Assembly: GCA_023399055.1 (NCBI GenBank)
Contig: JAEWQV010000014.1
Coordinates: 1 to 64,000, forward strand
Direction: 5' to 3'
Source: Bacillota bacterium
Lineage (GTDB): Bacteria > Bacillota > Clostridia > Lachnospirales > Lachnospiraceae
Length of the DNA stretch: 64,000 nt
Part shown: in pieces, positions 1 through 7,548 of the stretch
Layout of the letters: every line of letters starts with the position of its first letter
How positions within the stretch are numbered: position 1 is the stretch's first letter
Translations under genes and position numbers: made by a program
The notes under the pieces: model-generated
The model's database searches: none
What the model was told of the DNA's origin: nothing
Seen by the model: only the letters and a program-made list of their open reading frames with translations

Positions 1-911
1 CCAATGAAGCTCTGGCAGGAAAAATATTTGAGAACGTAAAGCAAACCGTATCCAAAGACGGAAAATTACTGGCAGTTCCAATTGAAAGCACTGCCTGGGG
101 CGTATTATACAACAAAGATATCTTTGAGAAATGCGGTCTTCAGGCACCCAATACCCTGGATGAACTAAAAAATGTGTGCCAAGTGTTAAAGGAGAATGGA
201 TACACTCCATTTCTGCTGGCATATCAGGAGCAGTGGGTCCCCCAATTAATGACCGCACTTTCCATCGGGGGTAAAGTATCCGGCGATGCTCCGGACTGGC
301 TTGACAGAATGTACGCTGACAGCGGTTCTTACTCGGAAATCAGTGATATCTTTGATGCCATTGATGTTATTATGCAAAATGGTACGGAGAGAGCCATGGA
401 GGAAGGCAGTGAAGCGGGAAGCGCCGATTTTGCTGTTGGCAAAGCGGCAATGTATGTTCAGGGGACCTGGGCATCCAATACAATCATGACAACAAATCAG
501 GATATGAATCTGGGAGTATATGCCTTACCCGTAAACAATAATAAGGACTGTACCCTGATTAACCTGTCAACCTCCACAACCTTAGGCGTTTATCCTGAGA
601 GCAAGAATCTCGATATTGCTTTAAAATTTGCAAACTATGTGTTAGATGATAAGGATTCCTCTACTTTATTCCAATCCTGTTCCTTTAACCCTATTTCAAC
701 GGTTCATAGCTATGAAACCTCTTCCTGGGTGAAAGAAGCATATGAATATGTGGAAGCGGGGCGCTCCTATCAGGACCTGGTATTGCCTCAGGCAGTTACC
801 GAGGAGCAAGGCAAGCTGTTGCAGGAATACTATGTCGGTGCTGTGACGAAAGAGGATATTATTAAGGCACTGGACGCCAAATTTAAGGAATCGAATAAAT
901 TAAATCAGTAA
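1..911 (+). CDS. Sugar ABC transporter substrate-binding protein, 5'-truncated by window edge
   Basis: This is the C-terminal part (about 302 codons) of an extracellular solute-binding protein of the family 1 (MalE-like) type; the reading frame is open from base 3, so the start and signal peptide lie outside the window. Family features are the lobe-crossing stretch around PIESTAWGVLYNKDIFEKCG, the segment AAMYVQGTWASN that normally lies near the ligand site, and the closing helix region ending LDAKFKESNK. Two permease genes follow in the usual order for carbohydrate uptake ABC operons, so it should deliver an oligosaccharide to them. The GH5 enzyme downstream hints at a glucan or mannan oligosaccharide, but the ligand cannot be read from the sequence. 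Confidence 0.9.
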   Translation, partial: NEALAGKIFENVKQTVSKDGKLLAVPIESTAWGVLYNKDIFEKCGLQAPNTLDELKNVCQVLKENGYTPFLLAYQEQWVPQLMTALSIGGKVSGDAPDWLDRMYADSGSYSEISDIFDAIDVIMQNGTERAMEEGSEAGSADFAVGKAAMYVQGTWASNTIMTTNQDMNLGVYALPVNNNKDCTLINLSTSTTLGVYPESKNLDIALKFANYVLDDKDSSTLFQSCSFNPISTVHSYETSSWVKEAYEYVEAGRSYQDLVLPQAVTEEQGKLLQEYYVGAVTKEDIIKALDAKFKESNKLNQ

Positions 912-920
912 ATAATACAA

Positions 921-940
921 GGGCGGGCCTGTGCCCGCCC
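921..940 (+). terminator. GC-rich hairpin between binding protein and permeases
   Basis: Stem GGGCGGGC / GCCCGCCC with a CTGT loop, ten bases after the stop codon and followed by only a weak T-rich stretch. In sugar ABC operons such a hairpin commonly attenuates transcription or protects the upstream mRNA, giving more binding protein than permease. That role is inference. Confidence 0.7.
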
Positions 941-971
941 TTCTTGCACTCAAATTTAAGGAGATTGCCAA

Positions 972-1850
972 ATGACCAAAAAGAATAGAGACAACCTAAG
1001 TCTGTTACTGTTTGTTGCTCCGGCCCTCATCGTATATTTCATTTTTAAACTGTATCCGGCATTTTCAGGAGTATATTATTCCATGACCTCCTGGAATGGA
1101 CTGGCCAAAACAAAAGACTTCATAGGGATAGAAAATTATATCGAGATATTTCAGGATATGAACTTCTGGAGGTCCATGCTGTTCACCTCCAAATATGTTC
1201 TGGTAATGTTATTCGTTGCGAATATATTAGCATTAAGTCTTGCCGTTGGAATTGAAAGCAGGAAAAGGGTGAAAGGAATCTTTCGAACCCTGTTTTGTAT
1301 GCCCAATATGATCAGCATGATCATCGGAGGCTACATGTGGAACTTTATATTTACTAAGGTTCTCTACTATTTGGCAGATCATTGGGGGATGACCTTTTTT
1401 GATAAATCCTGGATCGGAGATCCGAAGTATGCCTTTATTGCTATTATAATCGTATCCTCCTGGGGAATTGTAGGCTATCTGATGATTATTTATATGGCTG
1501 CGCTTCAGGGAGTTCCCGTACATCTAATGGAGTCGGCAAGCCTGGACGGTGCAGGCTCCTGGCAGACTTTTTGGAGAATAACCCTGCCATTGATACGCCA
1601 CTCCCTGACAATCTGCATTTTTTGGACCTTAAACTCTATGTTCCAGGTATTTGATGTGATCTATTCACTGACTGGAGGAGGACCCGGCAGAGCCACCCAA
1701 TCGGTAGCAATTAATATTTATGAAGAAGCCTTTGCGGGAAACAGCAGATATGGATATGCTACGGCAAAATCCATCGTTCTGTTTATGATCGTATTAATGA
1801 TTACGGTAATCCAGTTGAGGACGATGAAGAGAAAGGAGCAGGAACTATAG
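972..1850 (+). CDS. Carbohydrate ABC transporter permease, MalF/UgpA type
   Basis: This 292-residue inner-membrane permease belongs to the binding-protein-dependent transport family. It opens with a transmembrane segment (LLLFVAPALIVYFIFKLYPA) typical of the UgpA/LacF group and shows six hydrophobic stretches. The cytoplasmic EAA loop reads ESASLDGAGSWQTFWRITLP, which contacts the ATPase. The start ATG has AAGGAGA ten bases upstream. The gene is one base from the next permease, so the two are translated as a unit. No ATPase gene is visible here; as in many Firmicutes, a shared MsmX-type ATPase elsewhere probably serves it (inference). Confidence 0.93.
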   Translation: MTKKNRDNLSLLLFVAPALIVYFIFKLYPAFSGVYYSMTSWNGLAKTKDFIGIENYIEIFQDMNFWRSMLFTSKYVLVMLFVANILALSLAVGIESRKRVKGIFRTLFCMPNMISMIIGGYMWNFIFTKVLYYLADHWGMTFFDKSWIGDPKYAFIAIIIVSSWGIVGYLMIIYMAALQGVPVHLMESASLDGAGSWQTFWRITLPLIRHSLTICIFWTLNSMFQVFDVIYSLTGGGPGRATQSVAINIYEEAFAGNSRYGYATAKSIVLFMIVLMITVIQLRTMKRKEQEL

Positions 1851-1851
1851 A

Positions 1852-2682
1852 ATGAAGAAGAAAAGATTAATTAATAATCTTGCAGTATATACCGCGCTCA
1901 TACTGCTATTACTGCTTTGGCTCTTTCCGCTTTTCATGGCTTTGATGAATTCCTTTAAATCAAACGGAGAACTTTTAACTAATGTGATGGCATTGCCGGT
2001 TACCATTAACTTTGAGAACTACATCCGTACCTTTAAGAAAATGCATTATTTGAGAAGTTTCCTTAACACAGCGTTGTTAACTATCCTGGGTGTCGGCATG
2101 ATGATACTATTTTCCGCTATGGCGGGCTGGCGTTTATGCAGAACAAAGACCAAGTTGTCCTCTGCCATCTTTGCTCTATTTGTTTTTTCGATGCTTATTC
2201 CTTTTAGTTCCATCATGATACCGCTTTATAAAGTCATATTGGCACTGCATATCAAGAATTCTTTAGTCGGTTTATCCTTTGTATATGCGGGATTCGGCGT
2301 AAGCATGGCTATATTTTTGTACCATGGTTTTGTGAAGGGGATACCGTTTGAATTGGAAGAAGCGGCGGCAATGGATGGCTGCGGTAAGCTCAAAACATTC
2401 TTCCGGATCATACTTCCGATGCTGAAGCCCGTAACAGTGGCGATCAGTATTTCCAACGTGCTGTGGGTATGGAATGATTTCCTGCTGCCGTTGATCACTT
2501 TATCCGACAACAAAAAGTACAGTTTATTGCTTTCAACCAATATCCTGTTTGGTCAATATAGCAGCGACTGGTCGGCAATCTTAAGTGCGCTGATATTATC
2601 CGCTATTCCTGTTATCATCTTTTATGCTGTTTTTCAGAAGCAGATATTAAAAGGGATCGGGGATGGAGCTGTAAAGGGATAA
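1852..2682 (+). CDS. Carbohydrate ABC transporter permease, MalG/UgpE type
   Basis: This 276-residue second permease subunit starts one base after the stop of its partner. It has an N-terminal membrane segment (residues about 10-30), six predicted membrane spans and the EAA loop EAAAMDGCGKLKTFFRIILP. The C-terminus GIGDGAVKG is the usual ending of MalG-like subunits. With the upstream genes it completes the membrane part of a sugar importer. No strong terminator follows; about 290 bases without a gene, holding an operator-like dyad, separate it from the GH5 gene. Confidence 0.93.
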   Translation: MKKKRLINNLAVYTALILLLLLWLFPLFMALMNSFKSNGELLTNVMALPVTINFENYIRTFKKMHYLRSFLNTALLTILGVGMMILFSAMAGWRLCRTKTKLSSAIFALFVFSMLIPFSSIMIPLYKVILALHIKNSLVGLSFVYAGFGVSMAIFLYHGFVKGIPFELEEAAAMDGCGKLKTFFRIILPMLKPVTVAISISNVLWVWNDFLLPLITLSDNKKYSLLLSTNILFGQYSSDWSAILSALILSAIPVIIFYAVFQKQILKGIGDGAVKG

Positions 2683-2868
2683 CACTATACAAGGATAGCG
2701 CTGTAAATGATAGGATGCATCTGGAAGAAAATGAGTAATTTATTAGATAAAAATCCTTGAGGCAGGGCCTGGTAAGTCATCCTAAAAAAGGTTATGATAA
2801 GTAATATGGCAAAAAGTATTCGGAGTTAAGGATCATCCTAATAATATAAATATTGCTTAGAGATAGAC

Positions 2869-2930
2869 AATTGCGAAACGACATGTTTTTATAATTGTAT
2901 ACAATAGTTTCAGTTATGAGTTTCGTAATT
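2869..2930. promoter_or_regulatory. Nested dyad upstream of the GH5 gene
   Basis: An outer inverted repeat (AATTGCGAAACGACAT at 2869-2884 against ATGAGTTTCGTAATT at 2916-2930) and an inner perfect palindrome ATTGTATACAAT (2894-2905) share the same centre, 2899.5. A TATAAT hexamer (2890-2895) lies between the arms. The symmetry and position 40 bases before the GH5 start suggest a regulator binding site on the promoter, but the regulator is unknown. The rest of 2683-2969 shows no gene. Confidence 0.5.
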
Positions 2931-2969
2931 ACCTAATATTACTTGGAGAAAGCAGGAGGAAGAAAACAT

Positions 2970-4529
2970 ATGGATTTTGTGAGAGCAGCGGGAAAGGAGA
3001 TCTATGCAGGAAAATCTCCTGTTTTACTAAGGGGATTTGGACTTGGAGGATGGTTTTTACCGGAAGGCTATATGTGGAAGCTTTACCGGAAATGTGACCG
3101 CCCTCGCAGAATGGAAGCAATGATTGAGAAACTCTGCGGCAAAGAATTTGCTGATAACTTCTGGGAAAGTTATCTTGATTATTATATCACGGAAAAAGAT
3201 ATTGAGCTCATTGCAAAAGAGGGTTTTAACTCTGTAAGATTGCCGTTGAATGCAAGGCATCTGTATGAGATAAAGGATCAGCGGCTGCGCTTACTGCCTG
3301 ATCTCTTTACAAGAATTGATCAGCTGATCGAATGGTGCAGACGCAATCACATCTATGTTATTTTGGATATGCATGGTGCTCCCGGAGGGCAGACAGGCCA
3401 GAATATCGATGACAGTGAAGCGGATCAGCCTTATTTATTCATGGAGCAGAAGTATGAAGAGGAACTGATATTTTTGTGGAGGGAACTGGCGAAAAGATAT
3501 CGTGACGAGCCGGTTGTGGCCGGATATGATTTGCTTAATGAGCCGGTGCCTGACTTTTTTAATCAGCATAATCATAAGGTTCTGCCGCTTTATCGAAGAT
3601 TAATTCGTGAAATCAGAGAGATTGATGACAAGCATATGATTATTTTAGAAGGAGTTCATTGGGCAACGGATTTTAGCATTTTCGATCCATTTACGAAGGA
3701 AGAGGCAGCAGATAATATTATGCTTCAATTTCATAAGTACTGGAGTAATCCTGATGCAGAAAGCCTGCACGAATTTATCCGGAAGGCGGAGGAACTGAAT
3801 GTACCATTATTCATGGGTGAAGGCGGAGAGAATAACTGCGACTGGTATACTACGGTATTTCCCCTTTATGAACAGCTTAATATCAGCTGGTCCTTTTGGA
3901 GTTATAAGAAGATGGACTGTACCAATTCGCCCATCGCATTTCCTGTCCCCGGGGGATGGGAGGAATTAATTCGCTGGCTTGATGAAGGAGGCCGGTTGCA
4001 TGCGGAACGTGCCGAAGCCATTTTTAATAACTTCCTTCATTGCCTTCAAAAAGGTAAAGTCAATGAACCGGTACTTAAAGCGTTAAAAAGAGAGGTCCCT
4101 GTTATAATACCCTGTGAAGCTTACAACCATTACCATATAGTTTCAAAGAAGCTTCCCGGTGCTGAACTCCGCATAAGTGAGCCGGTCAGTATCATTTTCG
4201 AAAATGGCAAAGCTGGGAAGGTGAATTATCAACGCTATGGCGGTGAGGAGCAGCCCGCAGAAGAGAACTTAGTGGTGCAGCTTTTTTCAGGTGATAGAGT
4301 GGGGTATTTATTTTATAGCAGTGAAAGAAATAAGATTACAATTCAGATTCGTGCAGAAGGCGCAGGAGAATTATTGGTAGCGGTTGAAGATGACCTTAAA
4401 ACAATACCAGTGAATCAAAAAGACGATTACGAGGCAGTCATGAATTGCATGTCATGTAAGGCTCAATACTTATGGCTGTCATGTGTTAATGGCAGTATTA
4501 GGGCCGATTATATCAACTTATCAAATTAG
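2970..4529 (+). CDS. Glycoside hydrolase family 5 protein (cellulase/glucanase type)
   Basis: A 519-residue GH5 enzyme. The ATG at 2970 is chosen over one nine codons upstream because AGGAGGA (2954-2960) sits at ideal distance. The N-terminal two thirds form the (beta/alpha)8 barrel: RLPLNARHLY and the LDMHGAPGGQ strand are typical, the acid/base glutamate is E191 in LLNEPVP and the nucleophile E284 in FMGEGGEN. About 150 residues follow the barrel as a beta-rich domain that I cannot assign. There is no signal peptide, so the enzyme is probably cytoplasmic and acts on imported oligosaccharides, in keeping with the ABC importer upstream. Substrate (beta-glucan, cello- or manno-oligosaccharide) is not determined. 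Confidence 0.88.
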   Translation: MDFVRAAGKEIYAGKSPVLLRGFGLGGWFLPEGYMWKLYRKCDRPRRMEAMIEKLCGKEFADNFWESYLDYYITEKDIELIAKEGFNSVRLPLNARHLYEIKDQRLRLLPDLFTRIDQLIEWCRRNHIYVILDMHGAPGGQTGQNIDDSEADQPYLFMEQKYEEELIFLWRELAKRYRDEPVVAGYDLLNEPVPDFFNQHNHKVLPLYRRLIREIREIDDKHMIILEGVHWATDFSIFDPFTKEEAADNIMLQFHKYWSNPDAESLHEFIRKAEELNVPLFMGEGGENNCDWYTTVFPLYEQLNISWSFWSYKKMDCTNSPIAFPVPGGWEELIRWLDEGGRLHAERAEAIFNNFLHCLQKGKVNEPVLKALKREVPVIIPCEAYNHYHIVSKKLPGAELRISEPVSIIFENGKAGKVNYQRYGGEEQPAEENLVVQLFSGDRVGYLFYSSERNKITIQIRAEGAGELLVAVEDDLKTIPVNQKDDYEAVMNCMSCKAQYLWLSCVNGSIRADYINLSN

Positions 4530-4538
4530 CCGGGTTTT

Positions 4539-4736
4539 GTGATCGATTTGGTGCTGAAGTATCTTGAACTGGCAAGGCAGCTCTGCCAGGATTGCAGCAC
4601 TGCTAATTTTAAATTGAACACCGGGATACAGTTCTACCGGTTGGCACAGCAGCTTGGTTACGGTAAGAAGGATTCCTCCAGCGTAATCAAGCTGATCCGG
4701 GAACTTGAGCCGGCAATTCACTGTGATCAACAATAG
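4539..4736 (+). pseudogene. C-terminal remnant of a 3-hydroxyisobutyrate dehydrogenase-family oxidoreductase
   Basis: The 65-residue frame starting at a GTG reads like the last helices of NAD-binding beta-hydroxyacid dehydrogenases: MIDLVLKYLELARQL, then YRLAQQLGYGKKDSSSVIKL, matching the family pattern of a KDL-LA helix followed by G-G-D-S-AVIKL. The Rossmann domain and catalytic lysine domain are absent and there is no ribosome binding site, so it is probably a decayed gene end left after a deletion. It sits only 9 bases after the GH5 stop. The family call comes from recognition of the pattern and was not checked by alignment. Confidence 0.5.
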
Positions 4737-4765
4737 GAACAGGAATAGGAGCAGATACTCGGGGC

Positions 4766-5164
4766 CTATTCATCAAGATCAATGATATTGCTTGTATACT
4801 TAATCTCCCCGGCTAAAATACCGTCAAAAAATTTCTGCTTGTTATCAATGAAATCAATACTTTCATTAATTTCATTGATTTTGTTCCTTAATAATTCTTT
4901 CTGAACAGCCAACATAAGCTTTCTTTCAGAGATTGTGGCCTCCCCGCCTAAACATAAGCTCATGTATTTTTTCATGTCCTTAATGCTCATATCACATTTT
5001 TTTAAACACTGCAAACTCTTTAACCAACGTATGTTTCGTTCGTCAAAATTGCGATAATTGTTCTTATCCCTTTTGACATTCGGAACAAGTCCCTCGTTGC
5101 AATAAAATCGCAGCGTTTCATATGAAATTCCAACCTGCTCGCATGCTTCTTTCATTGTATACAT
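4766..5164 (-). CDS. MerR family transcriptional regulator
   Basis: This 132-residue regulator begins MYTMKEACEQVGISYETLRF, the winged helix-turn-helix of MerR proteins, with the usual wing (KRDKNNYRNFDERN) and a coiled-coil dimer helix to about residue 115. It lacks a metal-binding cysteine cluster at the C-terminus, so it is more like the small-molecule or aldehyde-responsive members. It is divergent from a flavoprotein gene and an aldo/keto reductase, which it most likely controls from the shared intergenic region. TACCTCC (plus strand) just upstream of the ATG is its ribosome binding site. Confidence 0.92.
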   Translation of the reverse strand: MYTMKEACEQVGISYETLRFYCNEGLVPNVKRDKNNYRNFDERNIRWLKSLQCLKKCDMSIKDMKKYMSLCLGGEATISERKLMLAVQKELLRNKINEINESIDFIDNKQKFFDGILAGEIKYTSNIIDLDE

Positions 5165-5213
5165 AAGATACCTCCAAATAAATTATTTTAACAAATTATT
5201 TTAAATTGCTCTT

Positions 5214-5242
5214 GCTCTGTGGTAACTACCGGGTTGTACAAT
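5214..5242 (+). promoter_or_regulatory. Promoter with MerR-type dyad
   Basis: TTGCTC (5214-5219) and TACAAT (5237-5242) are 17 bases apart, and the spacer contains the dyad GGTAACTACC (5221-5230). A dyad between the -35 and -10 boxes is where MerR regulators bind, so the divergent regulator probably activates the flavoprotein gene here. Most MerR promoters have 19-base spacers, so the exact boxes are uncertain. Confidence 0.5.
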
Positions 5243-5288
5243 GTTATTATAACGAAAATACAAGAAAGCTTCAAGGAGGAAAGTCGAA

Positions 5289-5915
5289 ATGAAGGTTGTA
5301 CTGGTCAACGGGAGTCCCAATGCCAATGGATGTACATTCACGGGTCTCAGTATTATTAAGGAACAATTGGCGAAGAACGGCGTTGCTTCTGAAATATTTC
5401 AGGTAGGCAAGAAGCCGGTGTTAGGATGCACTGCCTGCAGGGTTTGCAAACAGCAGGGCAAAACCGGCAGATGTGTTTTTGACAATGATATGGTTAATAC
5501 GGTAGGTCAGGCACTTCGGGAAGCGGATGGCATCATTCTTGGTTCCGCCGTGCACTTTGCATCGGCTACGGGTGCGGCGACATCATTTTTCGACCGTTTA
5601 TTCTATAGCCTTGAACCGGAGGCAAAAAGACTGAAGTTTGGTGCATGTATCGTCAGCTGCAGAAGAGGCGGCTCCAGCGCAACCTTTGACCAGTTGAACA
5701 AATACTTTACGATTTCACAAATGCCCGTTGTGTCATCCTGTTATTGGAATGGTATTCACGGTTTTACTCCGGAGGATGTATATGCCGATGAAGAAGGTGT
5801 CCGCATTATGAAAACATTGGCAAATAACATGGCTTATCTGATAAAGTGCAAGCATCAGAGCAATGTCCGGCTTCCGGAAGATCTCCCGATTGTTATGACA
5901 AATTTCATCCGGTAA
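5289..5915 (+). CDS. Flavodoxin family protein (NADPH-dependent FMN reductase / iron-sulfur flavoprotein type)
   Basis: This 208-residue protein starts VVLVNGSPNANGCTFTGLSI, the phosphate-binding loop for FMN in the NADPH-dependent FMN reductase fold, and has a cysteine motif CTACRVC...GRC (residues about 48-64) seen in iron-sulfur flavoproteins of anaerobes. GSAVHFASATGA is the second flavin-contact loop. It should be a cytoplasmic FMN electron carrier or quinone/nitro reductase. AAGGAGG lies just upstream. It is transcribed away from the MerR gene and is followed by an aldo/keto reductase in the same direction, suggesting a redox or aldehyde stress pair. Confidence 0.88.
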   Translation: MKVVLVNGSPNANGCTFTGLSIIKEQLAKNGVASEIFQVGKKPVLGCTACRVCKQQGKTGRCVFDNDMVNTVGQALREADGIILGSAVHFASATGAATSFFDRLFYSLEPEAKRLKFGACIVSCRRGGSSATFDQLNKYFTISQMPVVSSCYWNGIHGFTPEDVYADEEGVRIMKTLANNMAYLIKCKHQSNVRLPEDLPIVMTNFIR

Positions 5916-6004
5916 AAGCTGCTTAGCGTCAATAGAATATTTATAAATTTTTTTCGAAGAAGGCTTATAGTTAAATTCAAAAATCATAAAAAGGAGTAGT
6001 TAAT

Positions 6005-6856
6005 ATGAAGTATGTAGAATTAAACAATGGTGTAAAAATGCCAATGCTGGGATATGGAGTATTCCAAATTCCTGATCCGGAGCAATGTGAAAGATGTGTA
6101 TTGGATGCAATCGAAGTGGGGTATCGCTTAATCGACACCGCCCAGGGCTATGGCAATGAAACGGCGGTTGGAAACGCTATTAAAAAATGTGGTGTTCCAA
6201 GAGAGGAATTATTCATCACTACAAAAATATGGATTTCTAATTATGGATATGAAAATGCAAAGAAATCGATCGAAGGCTCATTAGAAAGACTTCAGCTGGA
6301 TTATTTGGATTTATTGTTAATTCATCAGCCATTTAATGATTACTATGGAACTTACCGTGCTATGGAGGAATTATATAAAGAAGGAAAGCTAAAAGCAATC
6401 GGTGTAAGTAACTTTTATCCGGACAGATTAATCGATCTTATTAAGTATAATGATGTTGTTCCGGCAGTTAACCAAGTGGAAACTCATCCCTTTAACCAAC
6501 AGGTAAAAGCTCATGAAATCATGAAGAAATACGGAGTGCAAATTCAGGCCTGGGCCCCTTTTGCTGAAGGAAAAAATAATTTGTTTGGAGATGAAACCTT
6601 AAAAACAATCGGAGATAAATACAACAAATCCAATGCACAGGTCGCTTTACGATTCCTTATTCAAAGAGGTGTATCGGTAATTCCAAAGACAGTTAATAAA
6701 GAAAGAATGATACAGAATATTGACGTGTTCGATTTTGAATTAACAAAAGAGGATATGGATAGGATTGCTTCTTTAGATAAGGCAGAAACTTTGTTCTTCT
6801 CACACTACGATCCGGAACAAGTGGAGCGCATAACAAGCATGGTAAGAAAATTTTAA
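6005..6856 (+). CDS. Aldo/keto reductase
   Basis: A 283-residue NADPH-dependent reductase of the AKR superfamily, the usual single-domain length. Catalytic residues are recognisable: the Asp-Tyr pair in DTAQGYGNE, the lysine in ITTKIW and the histidine in LIHQPF. IGVSNFYPDRL and VIPKTVNKERMIQNI are the cofactor-binding segments. It is similar to the 2,5-diketo-gluconate reductase/YvgN group that detoxifies methylglyoxal and other aldehydes. AAAAGGAG precedes the ATG. The gap of 89 bases after the flavoprotein gene has no terminator, so cotranscription is likely. A terminator follows. Confidence 0.95.
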   Translation: MKYVELNNGVKMPMLGYGVFQIPDPEQCERCVLDAIEVGYRLIDTAQGYGNETAVGNAIKKCGVPREELFITTKIWISNYGYENAKKSIEGSLERLQLDYLDLLLIHQPFNDYYGTYRAMEELYKEGKLKAIGVSNFYPDRLIDLIKYNDVVPAVNQVETHPFNQQVKAHEIMKKYGVQIQAWAPFAEGKNNLFGDETLKTIGDKYNKSNAQVALRFLIQRGVSVIPKTVNKERMIQNIDVFDFELTKEDMDRIASLDKAETLFFSHYDPEQVERITSMVRKF

Positions 6857-6877
6857 TCACCAATGCCAATAGATGGA

Positions 6878-6907
6878 TACCCCCTTGTTTTAGGGGGTAC
6901 ATTTTTG
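6878..6907 (+). terminator. Intrinsic terminator after aldo/keto reductase
   Basis: Stem TACCCCC / GGGGGTA with a TTGTTTTA loop (6878-6899) followed by CATTTTTG. It closes the MerR-regulated gene pair. Confidence 0.85.
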
Positions 6908-6954
6908 TAAAAAACAATGTGAATAGCATGAGTGGAATCAATTATAAAAACTGA

Positions 6955-6983
6955 TTGACAATGTATGGAATTTGAGATAAAAT
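6955..6983 (+). promoter_or_regulatory. Consensus sigma-A promoter
   Basis: TTGACA (6955-6960), exactly 17 bases, then TAAAAT (6978-6983). No gene begins within the next 550 bases except a micro-ORF, so it appears to drive the candidate small RNA described next. Confidence 0.7.
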
Positions 6984-7098
6984 TCTAGTTGACACATTCC
7001 TGCAGGTTGTAGGTATACAGCCGAACAGAATGGGAGATTATATACACTGAATTCATGATTGATTAAAAGCAACGCTTTTAGAAAGGAGATGTTAGATT

Positions 7099-7134
7099 AT
7101 GAGAAGAGAATATAATGAGGTGACAATAATCTAA
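7099..7134 (+). CDS. Micro-ORF of 11 codons with strong ribosome binding site
   Basis: AAAGGAG (7083-7089) is followed ten bases later by ATG and the peptide MRREYNEVTII. The start codon overlaps the left arm and the stop codon the right arm of the 10-bp stem at 7091-7135, so translation and folding would exclude each other. It may be a leader peptide. There is no evidence that it is made. Confidence 0.25.
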   Translation: MRREYNEVTII

Positions 7135-7231
7135 CTAAATATCGGCAAGGTATACTGTCCAATCATTGACATGTGTGAGTAGCCTTGCACCTTCTTCGAG
7201 CAACCTGAATCGTGTATTGAATAGAAATAGC

Positions 7232-7257
7232 AGCACGCCTTGGTAGCGTGCTTTTTA
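7232..7257 (+). terminator. Intrinsic terminator of the candidate RNA
   Basis: Stem AGCACGC (7232-7238) / GCGTGCT (7246-7252) followed by TTTTA. Confidence 0.85.
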
Positions 7258-7276
7258 TATGTCCTTTTTTATAAAT

Positions 7277-7309
7277 CCGCAGGTAGTAGCCGTAATCTGC
7301 GGTATTTTT
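7277..7309 (+). terminator. Second, tandem terminator
   Basis: Stem CCGCAG (7277-7282) / CTGCGG (7297-7302) followed by TATTTTTA. Two terminators within 80 bases insulate the region from rsgA. Confidence 0.65.
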
Positions 7310-7327
7310 ATGCCCTTAATCCGGTGG

Positions 7328-7490
7328 CAGAGAAGAAGGAGAAGATATTGGAGTGGGAGAAAGTAGAAGCAGAAAAGACAGAGAAGGGAAAAACAGAGAA
7401 CAGAAAGGCGGAGAAGGAAAAGCCAGAGAAGGAAAAGGTGAAAAAAGAAAATGAAAAAACAGAAACAGAAAACGAAGAAAATAGTAATGC
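7328..7490 (+). repeat. Polypurine tract of AGAGAAGG-type repeats
   Basis: About 160 bases that are almost entirely A and G on the plus strand, built from degenerate GAGAAGGAAAA units. In one frame it would encode a Lys/Glu-rich peptide, but the only ATG start for that frame lies inside the terminator at 7232-7257 and no ribosome binding site is near, so I treat it as simple-sequence DNA upstream of rsgA. Confidence 0.6.
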
Positions 7491-7548
7491 AAATTAAGCC
7501 GGTAAAAAGGACCTGTACAAATCAAAACAACATGGAAGGAATTAATAA

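Larger units (their letters stand above)
6990..7257 (+). ncRNA. Candidate structured small RNA or leader, about 265 nt
   Basis: The segment lies between a consensus promoter and an intrinsic terminator and contains several paired elements: AAAAGC-AAC-GCTTTT (7065-7079), a perfect 10-bp stem GTTAGATTAT (7091-7100) / ATAATCTAAC (7126-7135), GCAAGG (7145-7150) / CCTTGC (7183-7188), and the terminator stem. A second TTGACA (6990-6995) with TATACA lies inside it at a 19-base spacing. I do not recognise an Rfam family. Whether it is a free RNA or a leader is open. Confidence 0.45.

Noticed and set aside
7240..7497. 85-codon ORF with a hydrophobic start and Lys/Glu-rich tail
   Set aside because: Its only ATG lies within a terminator stem, it crosses a second terminator, it has no ribosome binding site, and the tail is simple polypurine sequence.
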